This document shows, piece by piece, positions 9,553-17,159 of a DNA stretch of 22,885 bases (within the stretch, counting starts at the first letter, position 1; the number at the start of each line of letters is the position of its first letter). A program made the translations under genes and the position numbers. The notes under the pieces are model-generated. The model had not been told where the DNA came from, did not search any database, and saw only the letters and a program-made list of their open reading frames with translations. This DNA is from a virus. Location of the stretch: IMG/VR virus record IMGVR_UViG_3300040856_002958, positions 1-22,885 of that record; one strand, 5' to 3'.

Positions 9553-9969
9553 TTAAGATAGACGTAGCAGTGCGTTCTCGTCGAAACTGAACCTTAGTTT
9601 CTCGGTTATGTTGAGTGGTACATAAGTTATAGTGGCCTGTATGGCTATGCCCTTGTCCGCCTCTGTGACCGTGATGTCTTCAGTGGAGATCCTGGGATCC
9701 GCATTGAGATTCTGTGTGATGTCTTCTAATATAGCGTCTCTGAGGGCCTCCGTGAATGGCTCGAACAGCGCGTCGTATATTATGGTGCCGAATTCGGGGT
9801 TCTCCACCCGCTCGCCCTTGCGAACCGAAAGCCTGTTGATCAGGTCCTGCTTGGCCGTCTCGAAGTCGTACAGTTTGAAGTTCTGTTTATCTGCACGCGA
9901 ACTGAAACCCTTAAAGGTCACTGTCTTGTTGCTCAATCCGTTGTCTGATCCATTATCGCCGTATGCCAT
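9553..9969 (-). CDS. 25: gp25-like baseplate wedge protein
   Basis: Predicted 138-aa member of the GPW/gp25 family (often labelled gene 25-like lysozyme, although the conserved role is structural). In T4 gp25 binds gp6, gp7 and gp53 at the inner baseplate and seeds sheath assembly. Visible family features are KLYDFETAKQDLINRLSVRK GERV, then NPEFGTIIYDALFEPFTEAL, then the C-terminal beta region ending in LRFSFDENALL. Length is close to T4 gp25 (132 aa). The start at 9969 overlaps the gp5 stop as TAATG, with AGGAGG 8 nt upstream inside gp5, so translation is probably coupled. Confidence 0.92.
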   Translation of the reverse strand: MAYGDNGSDNGLSNKTVTFKGFSSRADKQNFKLYDFETAKQDLINRLSVRKGERVENPEFGTIIYDALFEPFTEALRDAILEDITQNLNADPRISTEDITVTEADKGIAIQATITYVPLNITEKLRFSFDENALLRLS

Positions 9970-12611
9970 TAGTGTATCCTCCTGAACTCCACGTCGACCT
10001 TGCTGTAGTCAACCATGTAGTATCCCGTGTCGGTCATGATCCTGGCCCATGGCACCTCCTGTGCCATCACACCCTGCCACGTGCCCGACGTGTGCTTGTA
10101 TTTAAACTCGTAGATGTTGATTCCCGATGGTGATCTGCCAATCAGTCTGATGTCTTCCTTCAATCTCACGTCACTGAACCCACTGAAGAATGTCTTCACG
10201 GCCGTGAACGCCCCTGCGACATTTCCACCCCCGAACAACGCGGGCAGTTTCATGGCACCGATCTTGGCACCTATGTTAGTGAACGCTCCGGCCTTGATGC
10301 CCTGTGCACCCAGTTCCCTGGCTGTGCTTCCACCCAGTCCCGCCAGGAACCCCTTGGCCTGGCTGGCCACTGCGTTTATTGCCGTCTTCTGTATGGTCGA
10401 CGTTACCTGTCCCGCCACCACGTTCTTGAACACCTGTGTGGTGGCCTTGATATCAGCGATGGATGAAATGTTGGCGATGTTGATGTTGCCCGCGATGCCG
10501 GATATGTCTATACCGGCGATCGAACTTGGAATGACCGATGGTGCGTATATAGGACTGCCATCTTTATCGTAGTCGATAATTTTCCTCTTGGTGAGGTCTC
10601 CCACCGCCTTCTGGAATGTGTCGTTGGCGTAGTTGGCCGCGGCCTTGCTCCCCACGTCAGTGGCGAATCCCTTGAAGTCACCCGAGTACAACTGCGTCTT
10701 GTCACCTAGGGCGAACAGTTCTCCAGCCTGGTTCACGAACACGTTGTCCTTGAACAGTTCAGCCACATCTGATCCTGTGACGGTGTCAATGACCTGGTCC
10801 GCTAGTTTCTTGGTGTTGTTGTTGAGCACCTCCGACACGGAGTCAGACACGTCGAATCCCTTGAACTGGTTGCTGATGCTGGCCGCGGTGTCCCACTTGC
10901 CCCTGGCGCCATTCACTATGTCATAGTCCTTGTCATAATTCTCGACAACTTCCGCCAGTATCTGCTTGGCCTTGACCGGGTCAGTGGATGTGCCCATCCT
11001 TTCCTTCAGTTCTCTCTCCATATCGGCCTGTGCCTGTGCCTTTCTTGTCGGAGCATGTGGTGAAAGCCTGTTTCTCTGTTCCGTGTACTCCACTGTGCCT
11101 GGGGTGTTGGCCAGCCTATACCAGGCCTTCCTGTTGTCCGCTCCTCCCGTGGGCAGTGCGCCCTCTGAAGAGAATCCTCTGAATCTCGGCATGGGCTCGT
11201 GTGTGACAAATCTATGTACTGTTGTGGAAGTCTGTGCAGTGAAAGGTCTCAACGGCTCTATACCCTTCTTGACCAACTCCACATCACCCTCCTGCCTCTC
11301 GGTCATGTTCGCGGCGTCCGTGTCCAACCACTTAGGTCCCCAGGTGTCGCTGGCACCCGTTGAGTTAAAGTGCACCTGTGCACCCGCTAGGTGTATCTGT
11401 CCTCCAGCACCGTGTAACTGCTGTCCGTCAGTGTATGACGTTAATCCGTCTCTGGCGTAGTCCCTTATACTTCCTTTTTGTGAACTGTTGAATATACCCT
11501 TCTCTCCGAGGTTCAGCATGTAGGTGCCCGCCGACTTGACGATCTCGTTGGTTGCGCTCATCCTTATCTGTCCCGAGGCGTGCATGTTGATGTTGGCGTC
11601 CGAGTGCAGGTTGAAATCACCCTGCGTCCTCATGTTAATTCCGCCGATGCCCGAGTAAACGTCAATCCTGCCTTCGCTGTCCATCTCTATCCAAGCATTA
11701 CCTGAACCGTTGGCTATGTACACCACGCCTTCCGTGTCATGCATTAATAATTGGTGCCCTGATGCCGTACGTAATCTTGTGAGTTGGTTGGTGCCATCAC
11801 GCGCTCCGTCGTCCATGACGAAACTGTGTCCGTGATCCCGGTCCACGCTGACCGGCCTGCTATCGAGCCCTATATTTGGTTTCTTTGAATCTGGTTTGAT
11901 CCTGCCTGGTGTGCTGATTCCAAACACCGCGCTTGGCGATTCCCTACGCGCACTACTGGTCGTTGTGCCCCTGACCTGATCCGCAACCAGTCCTTGTCTG
12001 ATCAGTTGGTCGGCCAATCTGTCATTGATTGGGAACTTCTGTTGTTGCAGTTCAACATCTACATTTACTTTCCTGTTCTTCTCACCCGTGGGCAAGATGT
12101 CAGTGCCGTATGTGTCCTGTTTGCTTTCACTAAAGTCTCCACCGTTGCTGGGCATGGCGGTGTCTTGGCTGGCCGCGTGTCCTGGTATCTGTTGGTTCAT
12201 GTTGGGTTCTTGAACACAACCCATCCAGAACGCCTCAGGTCTGCCCGAGTCACCTTTTGCGAATATGACCAAAACAGTTGTGTCTATGTCTGGTGGCACT
12301 GCCCACATTCCATAACTGGTCTGGCTCGCCTTGTAGTCATAGGGGTCTGTCTTGCTCACACTCCTCAATGATTTTACGCCATAAAAAGGCGAAAGGTACT
12401 GGCACCAGGTTATCTGGCTGGGCTTTGGCTCACTGGTTTTAGTAAGGGCGGGAATGTTCACTCCCAGTCTTCCCATCTTTTGGGGATCTTGTGTGTACTT
12501 GACCGTAGCCAGATACGGACCTGGATCATTGTCGATGTACTTCTGATCGAAAAATTTTTGATTGTTCTGTGAGTCCGTGAATCCCCTGGAATCGTTGTAG
12601 AATTTACTCAT
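9969..12611 (-). CDS. 5: gp5-like baseplate hub spike protein with S74-type C-terminal chaperone
   Basis: Predicted 880-aa central spike protein. Residues about 30-140 form the gp5/VgrG-type OB-fold domain (GPYLATVKYTQDPQKMGRLG, later YGMWAVPPDIDTTVLVIFAK and the EAFWMGCVQEP segment). Residues about 255-375 look like the trimeric beta-helix (HQLLMHDTEGVVYIANG, then alternating short strands such as GDFNLHSDANINMHASGQIR). Between them there is no recognisable lysozyme domain; T4 gp5 carries one at this point. Residues 813-880 are a peptidase-S74-like intramolecular chaperone (separate entry). The region between about 400 and 800 is largely helical/Ala-rich and not recognised. The start overlaps the hub gene stop (TAATG) with AGGAGA just upstream. 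Confidence 0.85.
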   Translation of the reverse strand: MSKFYNDSRGFTDSQNNQKFFDQKYIDNDPGPYLATVKYTQDPQKMGRLGVNIPALTKTSEPKPSQITWCQYLSPFYGVKSLRSVSKTDPYDYKASQTSYGMWAVPPDIDTTVLVIFAKGDSGRPEAFWMGCVQEPNMNQQIPGHAASQDTAMPSNGGDFSESKQDTYGTDILPTGEKNRKVNVDVELQQQKFPINDRLADQLIRQGLVADQVRGTTTSSARRESPSAVFGISTPGRIKPDSKKPNIGLDSRPVSVDRDHGHSFVMDDGARDGTNQLTRLRTASGHQLLMHDTEGVVYIANGSGNAWIEMDSEGRIDVYSGIGGINMRTQGDFNLHSDANINMHASGQIRMSATNEIVKSAGTYMLNLGEKGIFNSSQKGSIRDYARDGLTSYTDGQQLHGAGGQIHLAGAQVHFNSTGASDTWGPKWLDTDAANMTERQEGDVELVKKGIEPLRPFTAQTSTTVHRFVTHEPMPRFRGFSSEGALPTGGADNRKAWYRLANTPGTVEYTEQRNRLSPHAPTRKAQAQADMERELKERMGTSTDPVKAKQILAEVVENYDKDYDIVNGARGKWDTAASISNQFKGFDVSDSVSEVLNNNTKKLADQVIDTVTGSDVAELFKDNVFVNQAGELFALGDKTQLYSGDFKGFATDVGSKAAANYANDTFQKAVGDLTKRKIIDYDKDGSPIYAPSVIPSSIAGIDISGIAGNINIANISSIADIKATTQVFKNVVAGQVTSTIQKTAINAVASQAKGFLAGLGGSTARELGAQGIKAGAFTNIGAKIGAMKLPALFGGGNVAGAFTAVKTFFSGFSDVRLKEDIRLIGRSPSGINIYEFKYKHTSGTWQGVMAQEVPWARIMTDTGYYMVDYSKVDVEFRRIH
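9972..10175 (-). other. S74-like self-cleaving chaperone domain at gp5 C-terminus
   Basis: The last 68 residues begin SDVRLKEDIRLIG and continue INIYEFKYKH and GVMAQEVP. This is the signature of the peptidase S74/endosialidase intramolecular chaperone: an S-D scissile bond (here S813-D814), the LKxDI dyad region (K818, D820), and the YxFxYK...G.MAQE block. In known members the domain helps trimerise a beta-helical fibre or spike and then cuts itself off. The domain is short and sits at the very end, as expected for a removable chaperone. Confidence 0.8.
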
Positions 12612-14887
12612 TATCTCCTGCCACTCCTTGGATTGTCATTTGCTGTATCTATCTTCTTGCCCGCAGAGTCATAGATTTTCTTGTAGTTACCAGCACCGCG
12701 AGCCGATCTGGATCCGGATTTGTATATGTTCTCAACTTCCTTAGATGCCGTTGTGTCGTCCTTCTTCGTGATGTATTCAGGATTCAATGCCGATGAGCTG
12801 ATGACGTTGGGCGCCAGTCCTTGACCTTGTTGGTTGTTCATCCTCACACATGTCAGTGTCTGAAGAAACTGTCCCTGGTCGAACTTGCTCTCTACCTTTA
12901 CCACCTGGTACACACCATTGAAAAAGAGATTCTCCTCACGGTACTTGTTCTTGCCCGAGAACATGGTGCCCTCACGCTCGTCTATGTCGTCGGGGAGCCT
13001 GTACCTGAGATTTATTAAGGTCATGTACTGGTCAGCATTGAAACTGCCAAACTGGTTTTCGTCAAAATCAGAGTCAATGGTGATGACCTGCGCGGTTCTG
13101 TCCTCATTGATCTTCTTAAGGGTTGACAGCACATCCTGGCAGATGTAGTGTGGATCTCCCAGTATGTCTAACTCTATCCTGACCATATCCGCTTCAGGAT
13201 TGGTTAGATAGTCAAAGAATTCTTGTGCCTTGTGTCCCCCAGCGCGGAAATTTTGTGTGGTCGACCTCCCCTTGATGTTGGAGGGGTATGAACGCAGGGG
13301 CAGTAATGGCTCTGGGTAGTCCTCTTGTCCGAACGCCTTGTTAAAGACGCGCTGTACCACTCTCGTCAACCCGGATTCATTCTCGGTCTTGTCGTCACCT
13401 CGCACATTCCTCATGTAGTAGGCACTTTTGTAATTGATTCTTAAGCCCTGCACGTCCACGTTATCTCCTGTGTAAATGTAGTCGTAGTTCTTGCGGACTA
13501 ACTTGTCCCATCTCACCTTGCCTATGCTGAGTCCAGACGCCAATAACTTTAACACGTGTATCTTGTAGGGAATTGCCTTGTACACTATGGTTTTAGGATG
13601 CATCTTGGTCACCGCGTCCAACCTATCCGTGTCAGTGAACACAGTGCTCTTGATCTTGAACCAAGGCACGTACTGGTGTTCGAGGAAAAGTTTCTCCAGT
13701 TCAAGTTCCTTTTCCTTGCTGGTCAACAACCTGTTGATGTAGACTGTCCTATCCTGTTCGTTTTCTGGCAACTGGTATCCGGCCATAGTGAGATAGGCAC
13801 GCCAGAAATCTTCTGCTATGTCAAAGAAACCAGGATGATTCCTGAGCCAATCCTCGAACGCTTTTGTGACTGTTGTGCCGGAGTCGGCGGTCTGTGTCTG
13901 TTCTGCCTCGACCACACCCGCATCTGAGAAACCAAAATCCGTGGTACCTATAAGGTCACCCACGGATCGGTCCGCGTATGATGATTTCAAAGTGTAGGAG
14001 TATTGGTAAAGTTTTTTATTCAACAATTCAGGATCCACCTCGAACTTGTATCTATCCGGTAGTTGCCTGACCTTTTCCTTGACCTCCTGGGTCATCTGAT
14101 CATCGAGGGCCTGCTCGAAACTGGTCTTCCACTGGCGGAAACTGCCCGCGGTCAGGTCCACCCTGGTCCTCAACACTTTGAATCTGTCATCGAAACCCAC
14201 ATCACCATAAGGTACGGCCGTGATGTTGTACCTGGCCCCACCCTCGTTCACATCGAAGTCAACCCTCACAATCAGTATGGGTATCTTTCTGGTCTCCGAC
14301 CTGCCCTGTTTCAATGGTTGGCCGTTCTCATCATAGCCCTTGAATTCTATGGTCAGCAACAGCGGTGCGTCCTGGTAGTCCAGGAATCCACTCACAAAAG
14401 TGGCGGCCCTCACTTTCTCTATGAAGGTGATCCCAAACGGTTCGTGTATCTCGAACTCCATCTTGGTGAAGTTGGCAAGGTTTCTCTCCGTGTTTGGTGC
14501 TATTGTTGAAAGCATGTTGACGTTTTCTATGAAGAGGTCGTGCTGTCTCTGTAGGATACTGATGCTGTCCTTGTACTGTTCACTTTGATTCTCCAGTCGC
14601 TCCAACACCCTGTCTTTGCCCCGCGGGGCGACGTCGGATTCCCTTACTCGGGTCTTCTCTACACCGCGGAAAGCACTGGTCAGTCCCGTTGGACCTATAC
14701 CACTGGATCTCGCTATCACGTCGTGCACCGGGAGAGTCAAATAGGCACCCTTTTCCAGTTCCTCTTCTGTGACCGCGGACAGCGTGAAGAGTGCGTTGTA
14801 GGTAGCGTACTTGTGCAACGGGTTAGGCAATTCGTATGAATTGTACTGCCTAAGATATCCGGCCTCTCTTGGACTGTTGCCTACCAT
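12611..14887 (-). CDS. large baseplate hub protein (possibly gp27-like)
   Basis: 758-aa protein between gp53 and the gp5-like spike gene, a place that in T4-like marine phages belongs to the baseplate hub. Visible segments include KMEFEIHEPFGITFIEKVRA, DAPLLLTIEFKGYDENGQP and RYNITAVPYGDVGF in the first third, and VRIELDILGDPHYI near residue 575. Alternating strands and absence of signal peptide or membrane segments fit a hub/tube-interacting structural protein. T4 gp27 is 391 aa, so if this is the gp27 counterpart it is nearly twice as long. I infer the role from synteny; I cannot align it to gp27 by eye. The start is 1 nt after the gp53 stop, with AGGA 7 nt upstream. The last 40 residues are basic and Ser/Gly/Asn-rich. 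Confidence 0.55.
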   Translation of the reverse strand: MVGNSPREAGYLRQYNSYELPNPLHKYATYNALFTLSAVTEEELEKGAYLTLPVHDVIARSSGIGPTGLTSAFRGVEKTRVRESDVAPRGKDRVLERLENQSEQYKDSISILQRQHDLFIENVNMLSTIAPNTERNLANFTKMEFEIHEPFGITFIEKVRAATFVSGFLDYQDAPLLLTIEFKGYDENGQPLKQGRSETRKIPILIVRVDFDVNEGGARYNITAVPYGDVGFDDRFKVLRTRVDLTAGSFRQWKTSFEQALDDQMTQEVKEKVRQLPDRYKFEVDPELLNKKLYQYSYTLKSSYADRSVGDLIGTTDFGFSDAGVVEAEQTQTADSGTTVTKAFEDWLRNHPGFFDIAEDFWRAYLTMAGYQLPENEQDRTVYINRLLTSKEKELELEKLFLEHQYVPWFKIKSTVFTDTDRLDAVTKMHPKTIVYKAIPYKIHVLKLLASGLSIGKVRWDKLVRKNYDYIYTGDNVDVQGLRINYKSAYYMRNVRGDDKTENESGLTRVVQRVFNKAFGQEDYPEPLLPLRSYPSNIKGRSTTQNFRAGGHKAQEFFDYLTNPEADMVRIELDILGDPHYICQDVLSTLKKINEDRTAQVITIDSDFDENQFGSFNADQYMTLINLRYRLPDDIDEREGTMFSGKNKYREENLFFNGVYQVVKVESKFDQGQFLQTLTCVRMNNQQGQGLAPNVISSSALNPEYITKKDDTTASKEVENIYKSGSRSARGAGNYKKIYDSAGKKIDTANDNPRSGRR

Positions 14888-14888
14888 T

Positions 14889-15188
14889 TTATATTCCTAG
14901 ATCACTGTTAACGTTCGTGGCCTTGGGCAACTGTATGGTCACGCCTGGTCTGAAGTCGTAGATGGGATCCTCTATCTGGTCTGGGTTACGCTGTGCGAAC
15001 ACCCACCAAAGCCTTGGTGTGCCGTACAAGTCATAAGCCAGCAGGTCCGGCCTGTAGGCGTAGGTCCTCTCGATGGTGTAACTCTGATCGTCATCCTCTG
15101 CGGTGATCGTGCGAGGCACGAAGGTCTCAAGATTGATCTGGTTCTGTGGTGTTGAAAAGTAAGGTGATGTCGCTGAATACTTGGCCAT
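14889..15188 (-). CDS. 53: gp53-like baseplate wedge protein
   Basis: 99-aa protein with the hallmark of T4 gp53 and LysM-like baseplate proteins: YRPDLLAYDLYGTPRLWWVF AQRNP, in which a YGTxxLWW core is followed by the N-P turn (IEDPIYDFRPGVTIQLP). gp53 joins wedges around the hub. It is about half of T4 gp53 (196 aa), and seems to keep mainly the LysM-like core. The start overlaps the preceding gene stop (TAATG) with AGGA upstream. The next gene begins 1 nt after its stop. Confidence 0.82.
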   Translation of the reverse strand: MAKYSATSPYFSTPQNQINLETFVPRTITAEDDDQSYTIERTYAYRPDLLAYDLYGTPRLWWVFAQRNPDQIEDPIYDFRPGVTIQLPKATNVNSDLGI

Positions 15189-16024
15189 TAGATGAATCCT
15201 ATCTCGTCTGTTCCCTTGCCGTTGAGTTTGCCACGGGCGAAATCCGCCAGTGAGAAGTTCTTGATGGAATCCCTAGAGTACACAGGTGTCACCAGCACTG
15301 ATATGTTTGACAACGTGGGCGCCCAGGTCTGGTCCAGGTCATTGACGTCAAATTGCCCTGCCCTATACAAATCTCGTCTTGACTGTTCTAGACCTGTTCC
15401 AAAGAACACGTTGTCCTGTCGGGTGGAGATGTAGTCTATGCCCTGCCTCAGTTCCACGTTGAATGAGTTTATCACAACCGGGACCTTCTGGAACATGTGG
15501 TCACCGTATCCAGACAGATGCAGGATCGGTGGTGGATTGCCCTTCAGCGGTTGCTCCCGACCGAAGAACATCTTGGTCACTGTCCTCAGGAAGTTCACAG
15601 TGGCCACCCAGTGCGCGGCATCCTGTTGGTTCTGTACCGGGAACTCGCCCAGTATGTTGAACGAGTCAACTTGTGAGTTTTGGTAGGCCTGGAACGGGTA
15701 GTTGCTGTGGGTCTGTGACAGAGGATTGTAGTTGGCGGAGTGTTGTATCTGCATTATGGGTGTCAGGGGCCAGAATATGCCACGTGCCTCTCGCAGTGGT
15801 TCCAACAGTTTGTTGTTGGACATCAGCGCATTATATAATGCGTCCGCCCCAGTGGGGATCTGTATCCTCACGCGCCAGTCACGGTCGTCCTTTCGGCCGC
15901 TCCATCTGGCCGTGGATCTCTCTATGGCACTGTTCCTGTTGATGCCCGCACCCGTCAGCCTGCCCAGGGTTCTATTAAATATGCCCTGTCCTACATCCTT
16001 TAGAACTTTTCCAATTGTGGCCAT
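15188..16024 (-). CDS. 48: baseplate tail-tube cap/initiator protein (gp48/gp54-like)
   Basis: 278-aa first gene of the minus-strand baseplate operon. The N-terminus MATIGKVLKDVGQGIFNRTL resembles the start of T4 gp48, and the body (FWPLTPIMQIQHSANYNPLS, then AAHWVATVNFLRTVTKMFFG, then VPVVINSFNVELRQGIDYIS) has the layout of tail-tube-like proteins that sit on the hub and start tube growth. T4 uses two paralogues, gp48 and gp54 (364 and 320 aa); only one is present here, so this may serve both roles or the second may lie elsewhere. A consensus late promoter lies 47 nt upstream. No strong Shine-Dalgarno is near the ATG at 16024. Confidence 0.68.
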   Translation of the reverse strand: MATIGKVLKDVGQGIFNRTLGRLTGAGINRNSAIERSTARWSGRKDDRDWRVRIQIPTGADALYNALMSNNKLLEPLREARGIFWPLTPIMQIQHSANYNPLSQTHSNYPFQAYQNSQVDSFNILGEFPVQNQQDAAHWVATVNFLRTVTKMFFGREQPLKGNPPPILHLSGYGDHMFQKVPVVINSFNVELRQGIDYISTRQDNVFFGTGLEQSRRDLYRAGQFDVNDLDQTWAPTLSNISVLVTPVYSRDSIKNFSLADFARGKLNGKGTDEIGFI

Positions 16025-16070
16025 GTGTTATAGGTTGCTTTCCATAGTAAAATTCTGTATACTTAGACTA

Positions 16071-16078
16071 TATTTATA
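16071..16078 (-). promoter_or_regulatory. consensus T4-type late promoter (TATAAATA) for the baseplate operon
   Basis: The minus strand reads CCTATAAATATAG, an exact match to the T4 late promoter box recognised by gp55-containing RNA polymerase. It is placed 47 nt before the first baseplate gene. The gene for that sigma factor begins on the other side of the same intergenic region. Confidence 0.75.
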
Positions 16079-16165
16079 GGCACAATTTTAGGCGCACTTA
16101 ATTACTCTAGCGGCACGATTCTAACAGACCTGTTTGTGGTCACTTTACACTACATTATATAAAGC

Positions 16166-16170
16166 AAAGG
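16166..16170 (+). promoter_or_regulatory. ribosome binding site deciding the gp55 start
   Basis: AAAGG with a 5-nt spacer before ATG 16176. It supports this start over the upstream TTG. Confidence 0.6.
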
Positions 16171-16175
16171 AATTT

Positions 16176-17156
16176 ATGAAGAGAGTGAAATATCTTAACA
16201 ACAGGGATCTGCTGGCACAGATACACGCCAGCAAGAACACCTACTGCTCGTACGTCGCGCCTGAGGACTCACAGTACGACATCATTGTGCCCAATTTGAA
16301 AAAAATCAATGTTAGGAGCATAGCGGAGGCCAAGAAGAACCGGGCCAAGCGACTGACACAGGAGGCCTGGGAGCAGGCCAAGGATGCCGGACTGAAGAAG
16401 ATCAAACTGGCGGACTACACTGTGTCTCCCAGGAAGATCAACAAGACGGAACTGGTGTTCCGTGTGATGATGTTCGACCACGTGCCCATGGATGACACCC
16501 GTAAGAAGAATCCCAAGCAGACGGCAGACCACCACTCAAAGGTCAACTTCCCGCCGTTCCAACACTACAGAATTGACAACAAGGGCAAACTGGTGTGCGT
16601 GGGCAAAAGTCACTGGGTGGGTGGAATGACGAACGGCCACTTTTCCGCGGATCATGGCAAGATGACCAACCAACTGGCACTCATGTACATGAAACTTTGC
16701 GAGAGATACGGTACCAGGGCCAACTGGAGGGGGTATACCTACAATGACGAGATGCAGTCTCAGGCCCTGATGCAACTGTCACAGATTGGTTTACAATTCG
16801 ATGAATCGAAATCAGACAACCCGTTCGCTTACTACACCGCGGCGATCACAAACAGTTTCACGAGGATATTGAACATCGAGAAGAAGAACCAGGCCATCAG
16901 AGATGACCTACTAGAGTTCAATGGCATGATGCCATCATTTACCAGGCAAAACGAGAACGAGACCATGGGTCCTTCATACAAAAAGAAAATGAAAACAGCC
17001 CACGGTGAGGCCAAGGTCGTGAACAAGACCGGGATCGCGAAACTGAACAAGAAATTCAAGAAGACCGGAAAGATAGATGCGGCGGATTTTGACGAGGTCA
17101 ACTACAAGAAAGTGGACATGACAAATCACAAACCAATCGTAAAGAAGAAATGGTAA
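16176..17156 (+). CDS. 55: gp55-like late-transcription sigma factor, enlarged
   Basis: Predicted sigma factor that directs host RNA polymerase to phage late promoters. I chose the ATG at 16176 (326 aa) because AAAGG lies 5 nt upstream; an in-frame TTG at 16134 lacks an RBS. The N-terminus VKYLNNRDLLAQI matches the YVNNKELLQAI start of T4 gp55. Residues about 162-247 match its core: TNQLALMYMKLCERYG, NWRGYTYNDEMQSQAL, FDESKSDNPFAYYTAAITNS and RILNIEKKNQAIRDDLL. Between these lie about 130 residues absent from T4 gp55 (185 aa), including PPFQHYRIDNKGKLV and SHWVGGMTNGHFSADHGKMT. The tail (residues 255-326) is Lys-rich and ends IVKKKW; I do not see the SLDFLYE-type clamp-binding end of T4 gp55. 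First gene of the plus-strand operon, 3 nt before gp47. Confidence 0.88.
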   Translation: MKRVKYLNNRDLLAQIHASKNTYCSYVAPEDSQYDIIVPNLKKINVRSIAEAKKNRAKRLTQEAWEQAKDAGLKKIKLADYTVSPRKINKTELVFRVMMFDHVPMDDTRKKNPKQTADHHSKVNFPPFQHYRIDNKGKLVCVGKSHWVGGMTNGHFSADHGKMTNQLALMYMKLCERYGTRANWRGYTYNDEMQSQALMQLSQIGLQFDESKSDNPFAYYTAAITNSFTRILNIEKKNQAIRDDLLEFNGMMPSFTRQNENETMGPSYKKKMKTAHGEAKVVNKTGIAKLNKKFKKTGKIDAADFDEVNYKKVDMTNHKPIVKKKW

Positions 17157-17159
17157 CCC

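Larger units (their letters stand above)
16025..16175. promoter_or_regulatory. divergent control region between baseplate operon and gp55 operon
   Basis: This 151-nt AT-rich gap separates the minus-strand structural operon from the plus-strand gp55-gp47-gp46 operon. It contains a perfect late box on the minus strand (16071-16078). On the plus strand a weak sigma70-like pair, TTGTGG (16134-16139) and TATATA (16156-16161) with a 16-nt spacer, precedes gp55. No small ORF or RNA is evident. Confidence 0.6.

Noticed and set aside
10966-11460. 164-codon plus-strand open frame (and similar ones at 10114-10572, 14063-14509)
   Set aside because: These are antisense shadows of gp5 and the hub gene. 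No domains, no RBS, and Cys/Pro/Ser-rich translations.
11700-12200. Possible lysozyme domain in gp5
   Set aside because: The residues between OB fold and beta-helix (about 140-255) show no E-x8-D-type lysozyme motif; they look like a linker.
16134-16175. Upstream TTG start for gp55, adding 14 residues
   Set aside because: No Shine-Dalgarno precedes it and it overlaps the likely promoter. ATG 16176 has AAAGG at good spacing and begins with the conserved VKYLNN segment.
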